Below, one piece after another: positions 12,223 through 24,024 of a stretch of DNA of 64,000 nt. The stretch is from Panaeolus papilionaceus (Eukaryota > Basidiomycota > Agaricomycetes > Agaricales). The notes beneath the pieces were generated by a model that was not told the DNA's origin, did no database searches, and saw nothing but the letters and a program-made list of their open reading frames with translations. The position numbers and the translations under genes were made by a program. Every line of letters starts with the position of its first letter. Positions within the stretch are counted from its first letter, which is position 1. The stretch covers positions 248,001 through 312,000 of the forward strand of contig JADNRZ010000034.1 in NCBI GenBank assembly GCA_015501605.1. The letters run 5' to 3'.

Positions 12223-14872
12223 GTATTAAAATAGACCTGCACTAGTGTTTTGATATTTATTTAAAGGCGTTTATCTCAGGACGGTTTACACGTCCTCCCT
12301 ATACCATTAACCTGGAATAGCGCTAACCAGCAAATCAAATTTGAAGATCCTCCATGTTGGATTTTTCAAGGTGGTATGCACCCACAACCATGGTGCCACC
12401 CGTTGCTTCTGTACACACGAAATACCAAAACGGCGTGGACCTGAGAGCGATGGGTGTAAGTATAAGTATGTCGGAGAATACAGAAGACGAAGAGAAGAAA
12501 CGCACCCCACTTGCCTGCACGCGGCCTCTGAATCAGCATCAGTCTGTCACGGTAGAGAAATTTCCGACTTAGACTCCTGTTGAGCTCATGGACCGGTAAT
12601 GATACTCCGACGTGAGTTGTCAGTGATGGAAATGAACGAGTGCCGGTGTAAGGGAATGGAATGGAAGTGAGCCAGCAAGTTAAACATAATAAAAAAACGC
12701 GACGAAGATAGTGTAAAATCAGAGAAATACGACTAAGTAGATACTCAATACAATTGGTACAACAATGACGACAATGATGTACGAGCAAGCAAGGAATAAC
12801 GACGGAACGAAGAACAAACGTGCGATGTGATCCAAGTTCAGAACAGCTGATCATGACGAGGGTGATGTGAACATTGACATGAACAAAGTCGGAAGATCCA
12901 GCAAGACAGCGGGCGGAAGGGGCGTTATCAAAATATAAATTGCATAGCGCATAGCATAGGAAACCAATCAATGTACACGCACGCAAGGCGGCAATGCAAT
13001 GCGTCCAAATCAATGGAAAGAAAACCAGAAATAGCACGCAATCGAAGAGAGAAGGGAAAAAACTTGAAGAGATAACAAACGGGCAGATAGAATGTGATGA
13101 TGGGGAGGAGACGCGGCGTGAAGTCGGAGAATGTGCCAACGATGTTAAGTGAAACGGGGGTGATTTACTTACATAGTGTGCGTGCGTGTGTGATGCCGTT
13201 GGGGTTGGGGATGTCAGTGGGGATGCGCGACCGGTGGTACGATACGGTGCGATGACACTAGGGGACAATATGAAATGAGATGAAATGCAGTGATGACAAG
13301 AATCACAAATGCATACAAGAATGGATGCATGTCGGAAAAATAAAGAGGGCGATAAAGTGAGGCAAGGCAAGACAGTCGCGAAAAGTTAACAATTAACAAA
13401 AACAATACAAGTCCAATAGTCCCTCGTCCACAGGTTACTGCAAAAACAAAAGCTAACTCAAGAAAAAACTCATCCCACAAAAAAAAATGAACCCGAAAAA
13501 AATTCGTATTGAATTGAAATCAAATCAACATCAACAAGTGGATAAGGTGTCAAGCCGAACCATGATATGATAAGTATTGAGCGTAGTTATTGATTACAAC
13601 ACAAAACAAAAACAAGTTGGGGTACGGGTCATGTTGGGTCGGGGATTTGGGGACTCGGAACGCGCGAGCCCTTCGCGGAATAAAATAGAAAAATAGGGAC
13701 AAGGGGCGTAAACGATGATATATGTACTTTGAACAAAGGGATGTAGGTGCGTTCGTGAGCGAATTGTATTGAACTGTATTGGATTGGATTGTAATGAATT
13801 CGATTTCTTCGATGACGAGATGGTATACAACAGACGATGATAGAAACGAAACAGAGAGTGAAAAGAGACGAGACGAGTCATAAAGAGACAGAGAGAAAAG
13901 GAAACGGAACACGAGACGTCATTGGAGTTAGTATGATTGTTGCTTGTAGGGTACTCTTGGGGTTGCTGGGTCTTGAGAGGATAAGGGATAAGGGTAGCGA
14001 GGCGAGGAAGGGATGAAAAACGCGAGGTCGACGAGGTATAATGAAGGGTGACCAGTGGTAGGAGGTATAGCGAATTCGGATCAAGCAGTTGAATGGTTGA
14101 TGCGTCGCAGGGGGGAAGGTAACTCCTCATTTACATCGTCGGTGAAAGGCAAGGTGGGTCGATAATATCTTGTGCAAGTGTCGGGGGGTGTCGTGACGTT
14201 GAAGACCAGGCGATAACGATAATGAGGATGCAGATAATGTAACAAAAAAAAAGTTGATCAGGTAGCGTAGGGTAGGGAGGGTCCGTGAGGAAGTGTGTTG
14301 AACAAACAGGAAATATAATATGAATGTGGTTGATGCGGGAGACGATGTGATGATGGTGATGATATATGCGCGACGAGGAAAATGTAGTTGAAAGGGAAAA
14401 AAAGAAGGGAAAAAAAGCAGTTTCGTGAAAACAGGGGCGAGGGCAATGATACATGCAAGATAACACGAGAGCCTGAATGAAGAGCGAAAAAGAATATAAT
14501 GGCTTGCAAAACAAAATAAAATGCTGCGAAGACTGGAGACACCAAAAAGGAGAAAAAAACGGACTGATGCTGTAAGGGACAATGCTGTTGAGAGATAGAT
14601 AGAGAGACTCGGCCGGACTGGGATCGTTGTCGAAAAAGATATTTTGTCGATGATTTTGAGAGGAAAAGAAAAAGCCAAAACAGGTGACGGAGATGCTGAT
14701 CCATCTAAAGTTGACGAAAGTAACGAGAACGGCGACCCGAGGAGAGAAAGGAAATCATGGTAATAGTCATGCCATGTCGTGAAATAGATAAAGAAAAAGT
14801 TAACCCAGAAGCCCATCGTGAAGGGATAGCGAGGCAACAGCGCAGCTACCAGCCTCAACTACCTCCCGACGC
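12223..14872 (-). other. Pyrimidine-rich tract downstream of the GATA factor gene
   Basis: On the minus strand this stretch is strongly C/T-rich (purine-rich on plus). All three minus frames stay open for long distances, for example 12366-13370 and 14127-14858. The products are F/S/L/P/Y-rich low-complexity sequence with no domain. The tract starts right after the GATA factor stop. A very long 3' UTR or a downstream non-coding transcript would explain it better than genes. Confidence 0.45.
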
Positions 14873-17800
14873 CTACTGGAAATAACTATCCACGAACATC
14901 GCCTGATGTTCCTGCTCACCACCACTCCCCAAGCTAGAGTTTCCACCCTCCTCAGCAAGAGCCATCGGCGGGTGCAAATACGCCGAGAACAGCTCGTCGT
15001 CCTGCATCATCGCAGGCGGGTGGAGGAAGTCCATGGGTGAATCATGGTTATCCTTGCCATTTGAAGCATTGTTATTCGCGTTGAGGTTAGGCGAACCTGC
15101 ACTGCTTGGACTCGCGCTGCTTCCACTGCTGTTATTGCCGCTGCTGGAAGCAGCAGAGTTGGATGAAGACGAGCCGGATGAGGATGATGATGAGGCGGGG
15201 ACGAGCATGGGAGGGTGGAAGATGGCGTTGTCCTCAGTGTGAGCACCAGTAACGCCCTGAGGCATCATGGGGGGATGCCAGAAGGTGTTACCAGATCCCC
15301 TAAGAGCCGGACCGGTGTTGATCGTGCCATTGCTGTTATACGTGCTGAAGGGGAACTCCATCGAGCTTCTCTTATGGTGCGACCCCGACCCCGAATGTGA
15401 GTGAGAGTGTGAATGCGAGTGAGAATGTGAGTGACCAGAGATAGACGAGGCAGGCGAGTAGCTGTCGCCGCTGAACGAGCTGAAGCTGACAGCGCTTGAT
15501 GGTGGCTCGCTAGCCGAGTCCGTTGACATCCTCCTGCGCTTCGTTGACCTTGGGCTCATGCTCAGGTCAGGCTCCCCATTCCCACTGTTGTTGTTATTCT
15601 GACTCGCAGCGCCTCCATTGTTGCCATTACCCTCCACAGAGCCGACGCCCGAGAACCCAAGTCCATCACCCTGAAGCCCATACATGTTCATGAGGTAGTC
15701 AGGATGATAGGGACCAGGGAACGGAACGTAGGCGTGTTGGTACAATGGCTGACCACCTTCCATGCTTCCAAGAGCATTGAGGAGCTCAGAGCTTCCAGCG
15801 CCAGTGACGCCAGAGCGGAAGTCGACGACGTCCTCAGAGTAGTCGTAGATTTGGGCGGTGGAACTGTCGGGAGCAAGGGTAGGGGAGGCATCGCGGACGG
15901 GGGAAGCGCGGCGAGAGACGCCAGGGGAGGCTGAAGGAGTATCCTCGGGGGCACCAGGGCTGCCGCCAGCTTGACTGGCGCGACGAGCATCATGGCGTGA
16001 TCTCTTGCGGATGACGTCCGACTTCATGGAAATCGGACGAGCAGAGCCGTGAAGTTTGTAGTACAGCCCACATCTAAAAGATAAAACATGAGTATTAAAT
16101 AAAATGAAAATAAAATACGATAGTGGTACTCACGCGTTGCATACAGTCTTTCCCTCGTCATCTTTCCTCCACAGAGGAGTAGCGGTAGTGTGGCAGTTAT
16201 AGCATTGAGCAGCGACGGCCGCAGGTGGGTGTCCTTGAATGGAAATGTCAGTTTCTGATAAAAGAAAATCGGAAATCAAGGGAACGCCACTCACTGATAA
16301 CGTCAACGGTCTCCTGACGAGGTGCCACCTGAGCACGGCCTTCTCCATGAGAGTTCCTCATACTCTTGGGACGAGGACGTTTATGCTATCAAAGCATGAA
16401 AACATTAATACAAGAAAAAAAAGAGACGGAAGAATGAGAAAAAAACACGTACAAGTTTGCAGTAAAGACCACAAGCGTTGCAATTCAGCTCGTCATTCAA
16501 GCCTCGCCTCCAAAGGGGTGTATGAGTGGCACCGCAGTTAGAACACTCAGCCTTGACACCTCCAGGAGCCGAATTAGGTCCTCCACTCCTCAAAACAGCA
16601 GGATTCAGGCTCGTCGCGGTCGCGCCAGGCCCAGAGCTCCTCGTCGACACCGTGTTCTGCGTGCGCAGCGTCAAAGTGGGACGGTTGGTGGTGGGAGTGT
16701 TGGATCGGGTGCCGTAGATGGAGTTGACGCGGGAGGGAGCAACCGTTTCGGGGAGGATTTCCTTGACAGATTGCGAGACGGGTGGAACGTTCTTGAAAAT
16801 TGACGAGACTTTGCGAGAGGTGGATGGGGCGGGGGAAAGGAATTCTTCCTCGGAAACGTTATCCTGTTCTTCGGTTGTAGCAGCAGCAGCTGATGCAGTA
16901 GAAGAGCGAGTAGAAACTGAAGAAGTGGTGGTGGTGGATTGGGAGGGCGCAGAGGCCATGACGACATCCTGTTCCTCCTGCTGTTCTACAGGAGAGCGGG
17001 ATGCAGTCTTTTCAGGAGCACCGGCACGCACGATGCTCGCAGTAGAGAGATCGCCCGAAGACCAGATGCTTTGGGCGGTAGCAGTAGTCGTGGTAGAGTT
17101 GGAAGCGGCGTTGGCGGTGGCGGTGTTATGGTTATCGCCAGATGCTGAGCCGTTATCTGAACCTCCGTCGTCATTGAAAAGGAGATCGTCGAGAGGAAGC
17201 TCAATGGTGGGGCGAGAGATAGAGAAAGAGTCGTTGGAGGCTCCGGAGGGGTTGAACCCTTCGCCGTAATTCATAGGGGTCGTCAACGTTGGGGCGGCGT
17301 AAAGGAGAGCAGACGGTCCAAAACCGTTGCTGAAGAGAGGTGGGAAGTGAAGAAGCTGGGATGAGTTCGTGCTGGTGTTGGTTGGAGGATCCTCAGTGGT
17401 ACCATCAGACATAATGGTATCCTCCTGGTCCCTGGCAGCGCGAGCCTGAGCAGATGATGATGACGCCAATGCTGGTCTACGTTTGGCGAACTCTGCCGAT
17501 GGTTTCGTGTCTGGCTTCTTGACGGGTGTTGAAGTGAAAGGTTGAGCGGGCTGGTCAACGCTGAAAGTGAATTGCATGCGTTTGATAACGCCTGGAGCGT
17601 TCTGACTGGCCTCGCGACTGCGCTCCTTTTCGGCGGCGCGTTGACGAATCATGTCTGTGGAGTGATTACGCTTGAAATCGGGAGCCTCAAGCTCCTCAAT
17701 ACTCCTATTGACGACGAGCAAAGTAATGATTCATCATTAGGGTCAAGGGTTTGATTTGATGGAGGGCGCTTAACGACGTACCGGCCTTTCTCCTTGTCCA

Positions 17801-18075
17801 ACTTGTCCCCCATACATTTGCTGAGCTTCTTGAATTCCCGTTTAGACTTTGCGTTGTCCGTGTCGACCATAAGGTTCTGGAGATGCCATAACCTCCAACT
17901 CAAGTTCTCGAGTCTCTGGCCTTGTTCGAGATAACTGGCGACCTTGGTACAGACCTTTTGAAAAAAAAAATTAGTATCTAAGACTTTTGTAAATATAAAA
18001 AGGACATACCTTCCATGTTTTTGTCAAAGATTCCGTATCATTGAGGTTGCTGAACGCGACGAAAGACTTGTTTCC
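14873..18075 (-). CDS. GATA-type zinc-finger transcription factor with DUF1752 domain and two GATA fingers
   Basis: DNA-binding regulator, nuclear; DUF1752 plus GATA finger is the architecture of AreA/NIT2/Gaf1-type nitrogen regulators, so nitrogen control is a fair inference but not shown. Exons: 18075-18010, 17954-17782, 17704-16453, 16385-16295, about 16233-16134 (acceptor could instead give 16254), 16073-14873. Frames close over all of them, giving about 960 residues plus an unseen N-terminus. The first two exons form DUF1752 (VASYLEQGQRLENLSWRLW, then LMVDTDNAKSKREFKKLSK). Finger 1 starts CSNCGATHTPLWRRG and continues KLHKRPRPKSMR. Finger 2 starts CYNCHTTATPLWRKD and continues KLHGSARPISMKSDVIRKR. 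Both are CX2CX17CX2C. Introns split each finger. The C-terminus is Ser/Asn/Gly-rich with a His-Ser run. The 5' end is unresolved: an ATG at 18361 opens a Ser-rich frame that could splice to the first exon listed. Confidence 0.88.
15393..15434 (-). repeat. His-Ser dipeptide-coding repeat in the GATA factor
   Basis: Alternating GTG/ATG and AGA/CGA/TGA-like hexamers on the plus strand encode about seven His-Ser dipeptides in the C-terminal part of the GATA factor, followed by GSGSHH. This is a length-variable low-complexity segment. Confidence 0.8.
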
Positions 18076-18361
18076 CTATTAATTTGCAAGGGCGAGACAA
18101 AACACGGTCGAAATAAAATCGGAAAAAAAAGCAGAAAAAGGAGAAAAGGTCAGAAAAGAAATCTCATTATAAAAAAGTCGCCAAAGCGACCAACTTTGAA
18201 CTTGAGGTTGAGGATAGAGGGCATTTAGCAGAACGAAAGCAGACACAGCTGTCTTGATGGGAGGAGGAGGAGGAAGAGGTAGAGGATTTAAAAAAATAAA
18301 GGGGATCAAGGAAGTCAGAAGAACTGGCAAAAGCCACAAGAGATATAATGTTCGGCCTCAT

Positions 18362-21300
18362 TTCCTTTTTTAGGACTTATAGATCTGGTTTGGTTTGGTT
18401 TGATTTGCTTTGAATATCTCCCGATCTTCTTCCGGATGGAGTGGCAGGCACCCTTGGCGACAATGCAACCAGTCTAACATGAGGCAGAACACAAATCATC
18501 TGCCCATAGAACATCCTCGTGTTCGGTCCTGAGCAAGAGACTTATCGTCGAATCCCCATTTCAATAACTTGAACCTCTTCCGATTACCGACAGAGGTCTC
18601 TCCTGTCCATAATGTACAACAACCAAATTACCCATATGCTACATACCTGTTATTTTTATTTCACTAATAACCATAGACTGACTGGTCTATCTCTCGCTCT
18701 TACTTCCTTTCTTCCCTACTCCGATTCCGAATTCCACAAGATTCGAATCACTATAATACACCCCTCCTCAACAGCAGTCTGCCTCTACATACGTGCCACT
18801 GCAGCATGTCCAATGACCAAAACAATCTCCAATCTCTATCTAATATATCATTCAACATGTACATCTATCCGGATGTATCTTAGTACACAGTCGGACAATA
18901 GGTATCTCGACATCCAAATCCAATTGTCTGCCGCTGCAGTGCCGCTGTCATCATCTCCCCCTCACCCCTCCCGCCAAACATACACCACTAGGAACACCAC
19001 TACACGCATTTTATGGACGGTCTCTCTACAAATGCCCATCTCTGGCCATGTCGTCATTAATCCCCGAGCTCATGTCTAGACCCTACATCTATCAAGGTTC
19101 AAGTTTAGCCCTTGCAGTCCTACTCAATACGCCCATAAGTGGCTGCAAACTCTGAGTCGAAAGTCGCTTTCACACATCACATAAAGGCTTAATCCAACAA
19201 ATTATCTATACTCACTTAAACGTATATGGGCGTAATGAACAAAAGTACACCCTTCCCATCCGCCCTTCGAGGAGTGTTTATAAATCATTTGAATATAGCT
19301 TGAACTTGCGCTCGAGTCATAAGTAACACTGCTCTGTGAGAAATCCCATCCTCAACGGCCGACTAGAGCAATTCGATCGAAATTCTAAATCACACCCCAG
19401 GCCTGTCCTTTCCTGCATCGTATGTAATAAGTAGTCAAGTCATATTCACCCTGATATCCCCACCTCCATCCCCGCATGCGAATTTATCTCATCGAAGCCT
19501 CGCTAGACGTCGACTAATCGTATTACGCCAACGTGTAACGGCGAGAAAACACACAATAGGAGATCCATGCTGTGTTCGCTGCCCCTGAGCGAAGCTAACC
19601 CACGGCATTCGAGGAATTGAGCTGTGGGACTGCGCACGACGCAACAGCTGGAACTTTGATTCGAGTCATAATTCCCGTCATCCTCCCAGGACTCTTTGTT
19701 TACCCAATCGAGTATCCCGCTCAAAGTGGGCATCGAAAATTGTAACAATGTCTACAAAGAGTCATACAGCTGTTATAGTGCCTGTACTATGTAAGTAATG
19801 AAGGAAATGTGATTCGAATAATTTTGGGTTGCTCGCTTGAGGTTTGTGCACTGAAACAAGTAAAATTATACAGGGAAGTAGGTAATACCGACATTATTTC
19901 ATTCTCTTCCTTCGAACCAAAGAATCATATCTCCCTTCTCCCTCATAAAATATTCCAACTCAGCACCGGCTCGACCGACCACACGCTCTCAAATCCGACA
20001 GCTGAGTTTGACATCGAGCACGAGGAAATAAGCTCCCGCCCTTGATAAGGCCCGGCGCAAAATTATAGACAGGCGTATGCCCAAGTAAGGTGACTGACTT
20101 GCCTATTCAACTTTTGAGCACCAAAGCGCACCCTGTTCTTATATGATATTACACTATCTCATATATATGTTATCCCTCATCTCTTCATCTTCACCTACTT
20201 CACCATACACCCCGACACCCCTTGTAACGTTACATACAAACGTATCACCCACCCACCCCAATATAAGCGCACCTCGTCTAAGTTAAGTGAATCCAAACCC
20301 TCAATACCGACTTACTTATTTAACTTAACTCACAACTCCCATCCTTCTAAGTTTGTTCAACCCAACTGCCCCTGACGAACGAACGGATATTAAGATGTAG
20401 AATATTCCATTCTATTCCATAACTTGAATTCGCATCTCATCGCGTGCAATTGCCAATGTCAATGCGTATTGAGATGTCGATTCAACAAGAAAAGACAACG
20501 TTAACACCCAACACTCACACACGCAGCATGCGAATGCCACCACGATGGCTATGCCAGCGATGTCATCATCATATTTAATGAGTTACAACCATAACTCGCT
20601 AGTGCTGGTGCTTAACGGTGTGTATGCAAGAGCCCTTGATGAAGACACGGAGGTATAACCCTACCTGAGCTCGCTTCGTGTTCGTATTACTGAACAAGCA
20701 TTCTGGGCCCTAGACCACCCACCGAGCACAGAATTAGGAAATGACACAGCCCGATGCGTGTATAACAAAGACAGATATGTAAAACAAAGATTACACAAAG
20801 ACGGGCAATTGCGAGCTTGGGAGCAGAGGGCCCTGTGGCGATGGTGAACCCTAGCCGATTCAGAATGGGCACTTGGCTACGAGTGTCTGGTAGTAGTACT
20901 TACTGCTGTATTATAACGCATGTACTCGTGTATTTGTTCTGAATTTGGATTAGGAATACAGCGAAGGCCCCACAACTTTTAGGCTAGTACTGAGAGTGGC
21001 AAAGACTCAGATGAACGCGGTTGAGAGCCCAATGAGGCTCAAGTTGGACAAAGCGACCCAGGAACTGGAAGTGCGAGTTATTTCGTTGTGACTGTAGTAA
21101 ATTGTTTTTACTACATTGATCATTACACGCTAAACATTCAGAACTAGGAACATCCAACGCAATCCCCAAAGCCGAACGCCTACTCCCCGCGAACATAAAC
21201 TCCCCTCGCCCAACCGTCCATCGGACGAAACGCGCGACGCCCACACGTCGTTTCGCCCCTATCTGAATCTCGCTTCGGTTCCTCACTGTCACTCCAACAT

Positions 21301-24024
21301 CCAACCCATTCAGTTCAATGCGCCTCACAGTCAAATGAATTTTAAATATTTGATGCCCCGAACCTGAGGCATTGACAATGACAACCCTGGGTTTCCTCAT
21401 TTGTCTGCGCCATTTCCTGTTCCCCGTTCCCCATTGATTGATCACAAACAGTTAATTTCAGCATCTTCAACAAGCCTGAAGTTCCTTTTGTTATCTTTAA
21501 CTGATTGATTGTTGATACTTGAGGGTGAGCTTGATTCAATCAGGTCAAATCAAATAAAGTTCGGTGGTGGGAGGTCTTATCGCCTTTTTTTCTATCTGTG
21601 TAACAACGGGTACCGGTATATGTGTGTAGGTGTGTAAAGCCGTTGATAAGCTGGATGAATACGGAAGCTTCGATGATTTCGATGCTGTGTTCTATTAATC
21701 TCAACCGTGGTGATTGATACTGATCCTGATGTTGGAGACTGGGTGGCAGTTAATCTCCTCGTTGGATTTAATCCGTCCAGCTGTGAACACAGAACAGAGT
21801 CTAGAGCACCACGAGAGCACCATCGGGATTATCTTCGGTGAGATAGTCCGCGAAAGTTCACAGTCTGTAATCTTCCCCACGCACCACGCTTTCTGTGCTG
21901 TCTATCTGTAGTTGACAAACGACGGGTACGCGAAAGAAAAAAAGAAAATGCCAATGTGATACCTCAAAATTTCTATCGTACGCGTCAAAAACGCAAAAGG
22001 TTAATCAATTCCCTTTTTTCGAATCACATCACATCCGAATCGCATCGCACGCGTCGATCCCTATACTCACAACGGGCCTTCGTTCCTCTTCCAATTCCTA
22101 GGGATGTAAATCCGAAAGCCCACTTAGTAGGGGCTTCCAGTCCGACGTCGATAGCTTTCCTTCGAACTCAGGTTCACCCCCGATCTCCTTTCGAGGCGAA
22201 ACCCGGACCAGTGACCACGAAGGGGTACGGGAGTATGTAGGGGTTAAGTAGGGGTCTTCATATTTTTCTTCTTTCGTGCATTCGAGAACAGGGACCCTCA
22301 ATGAACGGAAACGAATCATAACCTCCGAAGCGATGCGACGGACGAACGGAACGGGGTTAATCGTCCGAGTGGGTATTCATTCTGCCATTCAACGGTACTT
22401 CCATACTTAATTCATAGCTTGAGTCTCACGGACATTCGAGGGGCCAGGTCGAACAAATTTTCTTATGTATGAGAGTTAACTGGTATTGGCGATATTACCT
22501 GTCTGACATTGACAGAAATTGGGCTATGTAGCGTGGCTAGGTTATATGATAAGTCCGAGTGCGGAGTGTACACGAGCGGTTTTGTTGGGGTGCCGAGAGA
22601 TGCGTAATAGAAACTCTAGGATACCATTGAGGATAAATGTTTATGTTGAGGATGGTCAAGAAGACCGACCCTAGAAGCCATATGTAAGTACTTGCATTCG
22701 AGTAATTCACACAAACGATCCATCTTGCAACCATAACATCAATGCCAGTGTCCGAAGTGACTCACGACTCTGTATTCTACAACACGAACTGAACCAGCCC
22801 GAAGGACCTACACCCATTTACGGTGCTTTCTAATTTCCTTACCACTCAAAAATTTAAAATGTCGATATGACTCAACCGGCACCCATCCCGCAGGTAGCCG
22901 TGCATAAATGTTCTCATCAAACCCAACAACATTCTTGCACGACTTTTTGTTCTTGATTATAAAAGGATCAGTTCGACCGAAACTCAAACCCTTCGCTCCA
23001 TTTCTCCCCTTCTTGCAACAGTTGTTTCATTCCCAGGCGTTGTGCGCGCTCGAGTCATTGAGAAGCACCCCGACGCATTGTGATGCGCTTCTGATGGTGG
23101 ACGTGGGAATTAACTGAACCACACAGAGAGTGAGCGCGAGTCGAAAACCTTCGAAGAGGACGATGCAAAATACGCCTAAACAGCATTGATTGAAGAAGCT
23201 AGGTGATGAGGGTGGAGGATAATAAATTGTAATCAGAGGTGTCTGGCATTTTTGTTTGGTGCACAACCTTTTGTTTATGGTTTCGGGGTGTAGACTCAAG
23301 ATGTTGCTAGGTCTGGCTCTATTTTTGAAACAAAAGCGCTTCTATGTGATTGATCCTCAATTCTTTACGAAAGGCGATGAATTGAACAATAGGTGTTATT
23401 GGATGACTATTGTCCTTTACATGGTAGACCCAGACCTTAGGCATACAATCTGGCAACTTTACATCAGCTTGGCTCGTCTGGGTGCATTTAGACATTGCCC
23501 TTCGTCTAAAACCTTACTTGACATCCTTTTGTTAGGGTTGCGATGATTGGATTGGCTTAGAATATCCACCGTTTATCATACTCTATGTATCCGTATCGCT
23601 ATCTTCACATGACAGCAGTCGATGCAACTACCTTGATACCAGATTCTGTTCTGAGCTGAAAGGATCATCACATACGGGGCATGCAATTTGAACGCAAGAC
23701 ACAGTTTTGGCCGTCGACGGAGCTTGTGAAGTGATTATATTCACGCTATTACCCCACACTTCTTCCTATCTACACAACTACCCCTCTCTTCAATACAATC
23801 CTGCCACCTTCTGATCGTGCGTAAAACGCCGCTGCCTCGAATCGCCAGCGCCTGACCTCTCGCAGTGCGCCCACCAACGCGTCCTAAAATGGTCTACCGG
23901 ACCCATACCTCTGTATTTCCCTAATCAAGCCATAAAAGCACGACCGTCGAGCTTCGAAAGCTTCCGTCAGTTTGTCAGCGCTCCACTCTGGCAGTCAGGT
24001 CTTTGGGGGACTGAATTAACCACG
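18362..24024. other. Gene-poor block, part 1 (upstream of GATA factor)
   Basis: The first few hundred bases should hold the GATA factor's promoter and 5' leader. Beyond that I see no family-like protein. The longest minus-strand frame (20984-21445) starts only at GTG and shows no domain. Non-ATG starts and overlap on both strands argue against coding. Confidence 0.4.

Noticed and set aside
12366..13370. 334-codon minus-strand open frame
   Set aside because: It encodes low-complexity F/S/L/P/Y/H sequence in a pyrimidine-rich tract; frames on all three minus phases are similarly open. No domain.
13594..14130. Minus-strand frame ending in CFVL, a CaaX-like tail
   Set aside because: Mating pheromone precursors are far shorter. 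This is 178 residues of low-complexity sequence in the pyrimidine tract.
14127..14858. 243-codon minus-strand open frame just after the GATA factor
   Set aside because: Same compositional cause. It begins 15 bases past the GATA stop and reads like translated 3' UTR.
16718..17269. 183-codon plus-strand frame
   Set aside because: Antisense of the low-complexity Ser/Thr-rich part of the GATA factor.
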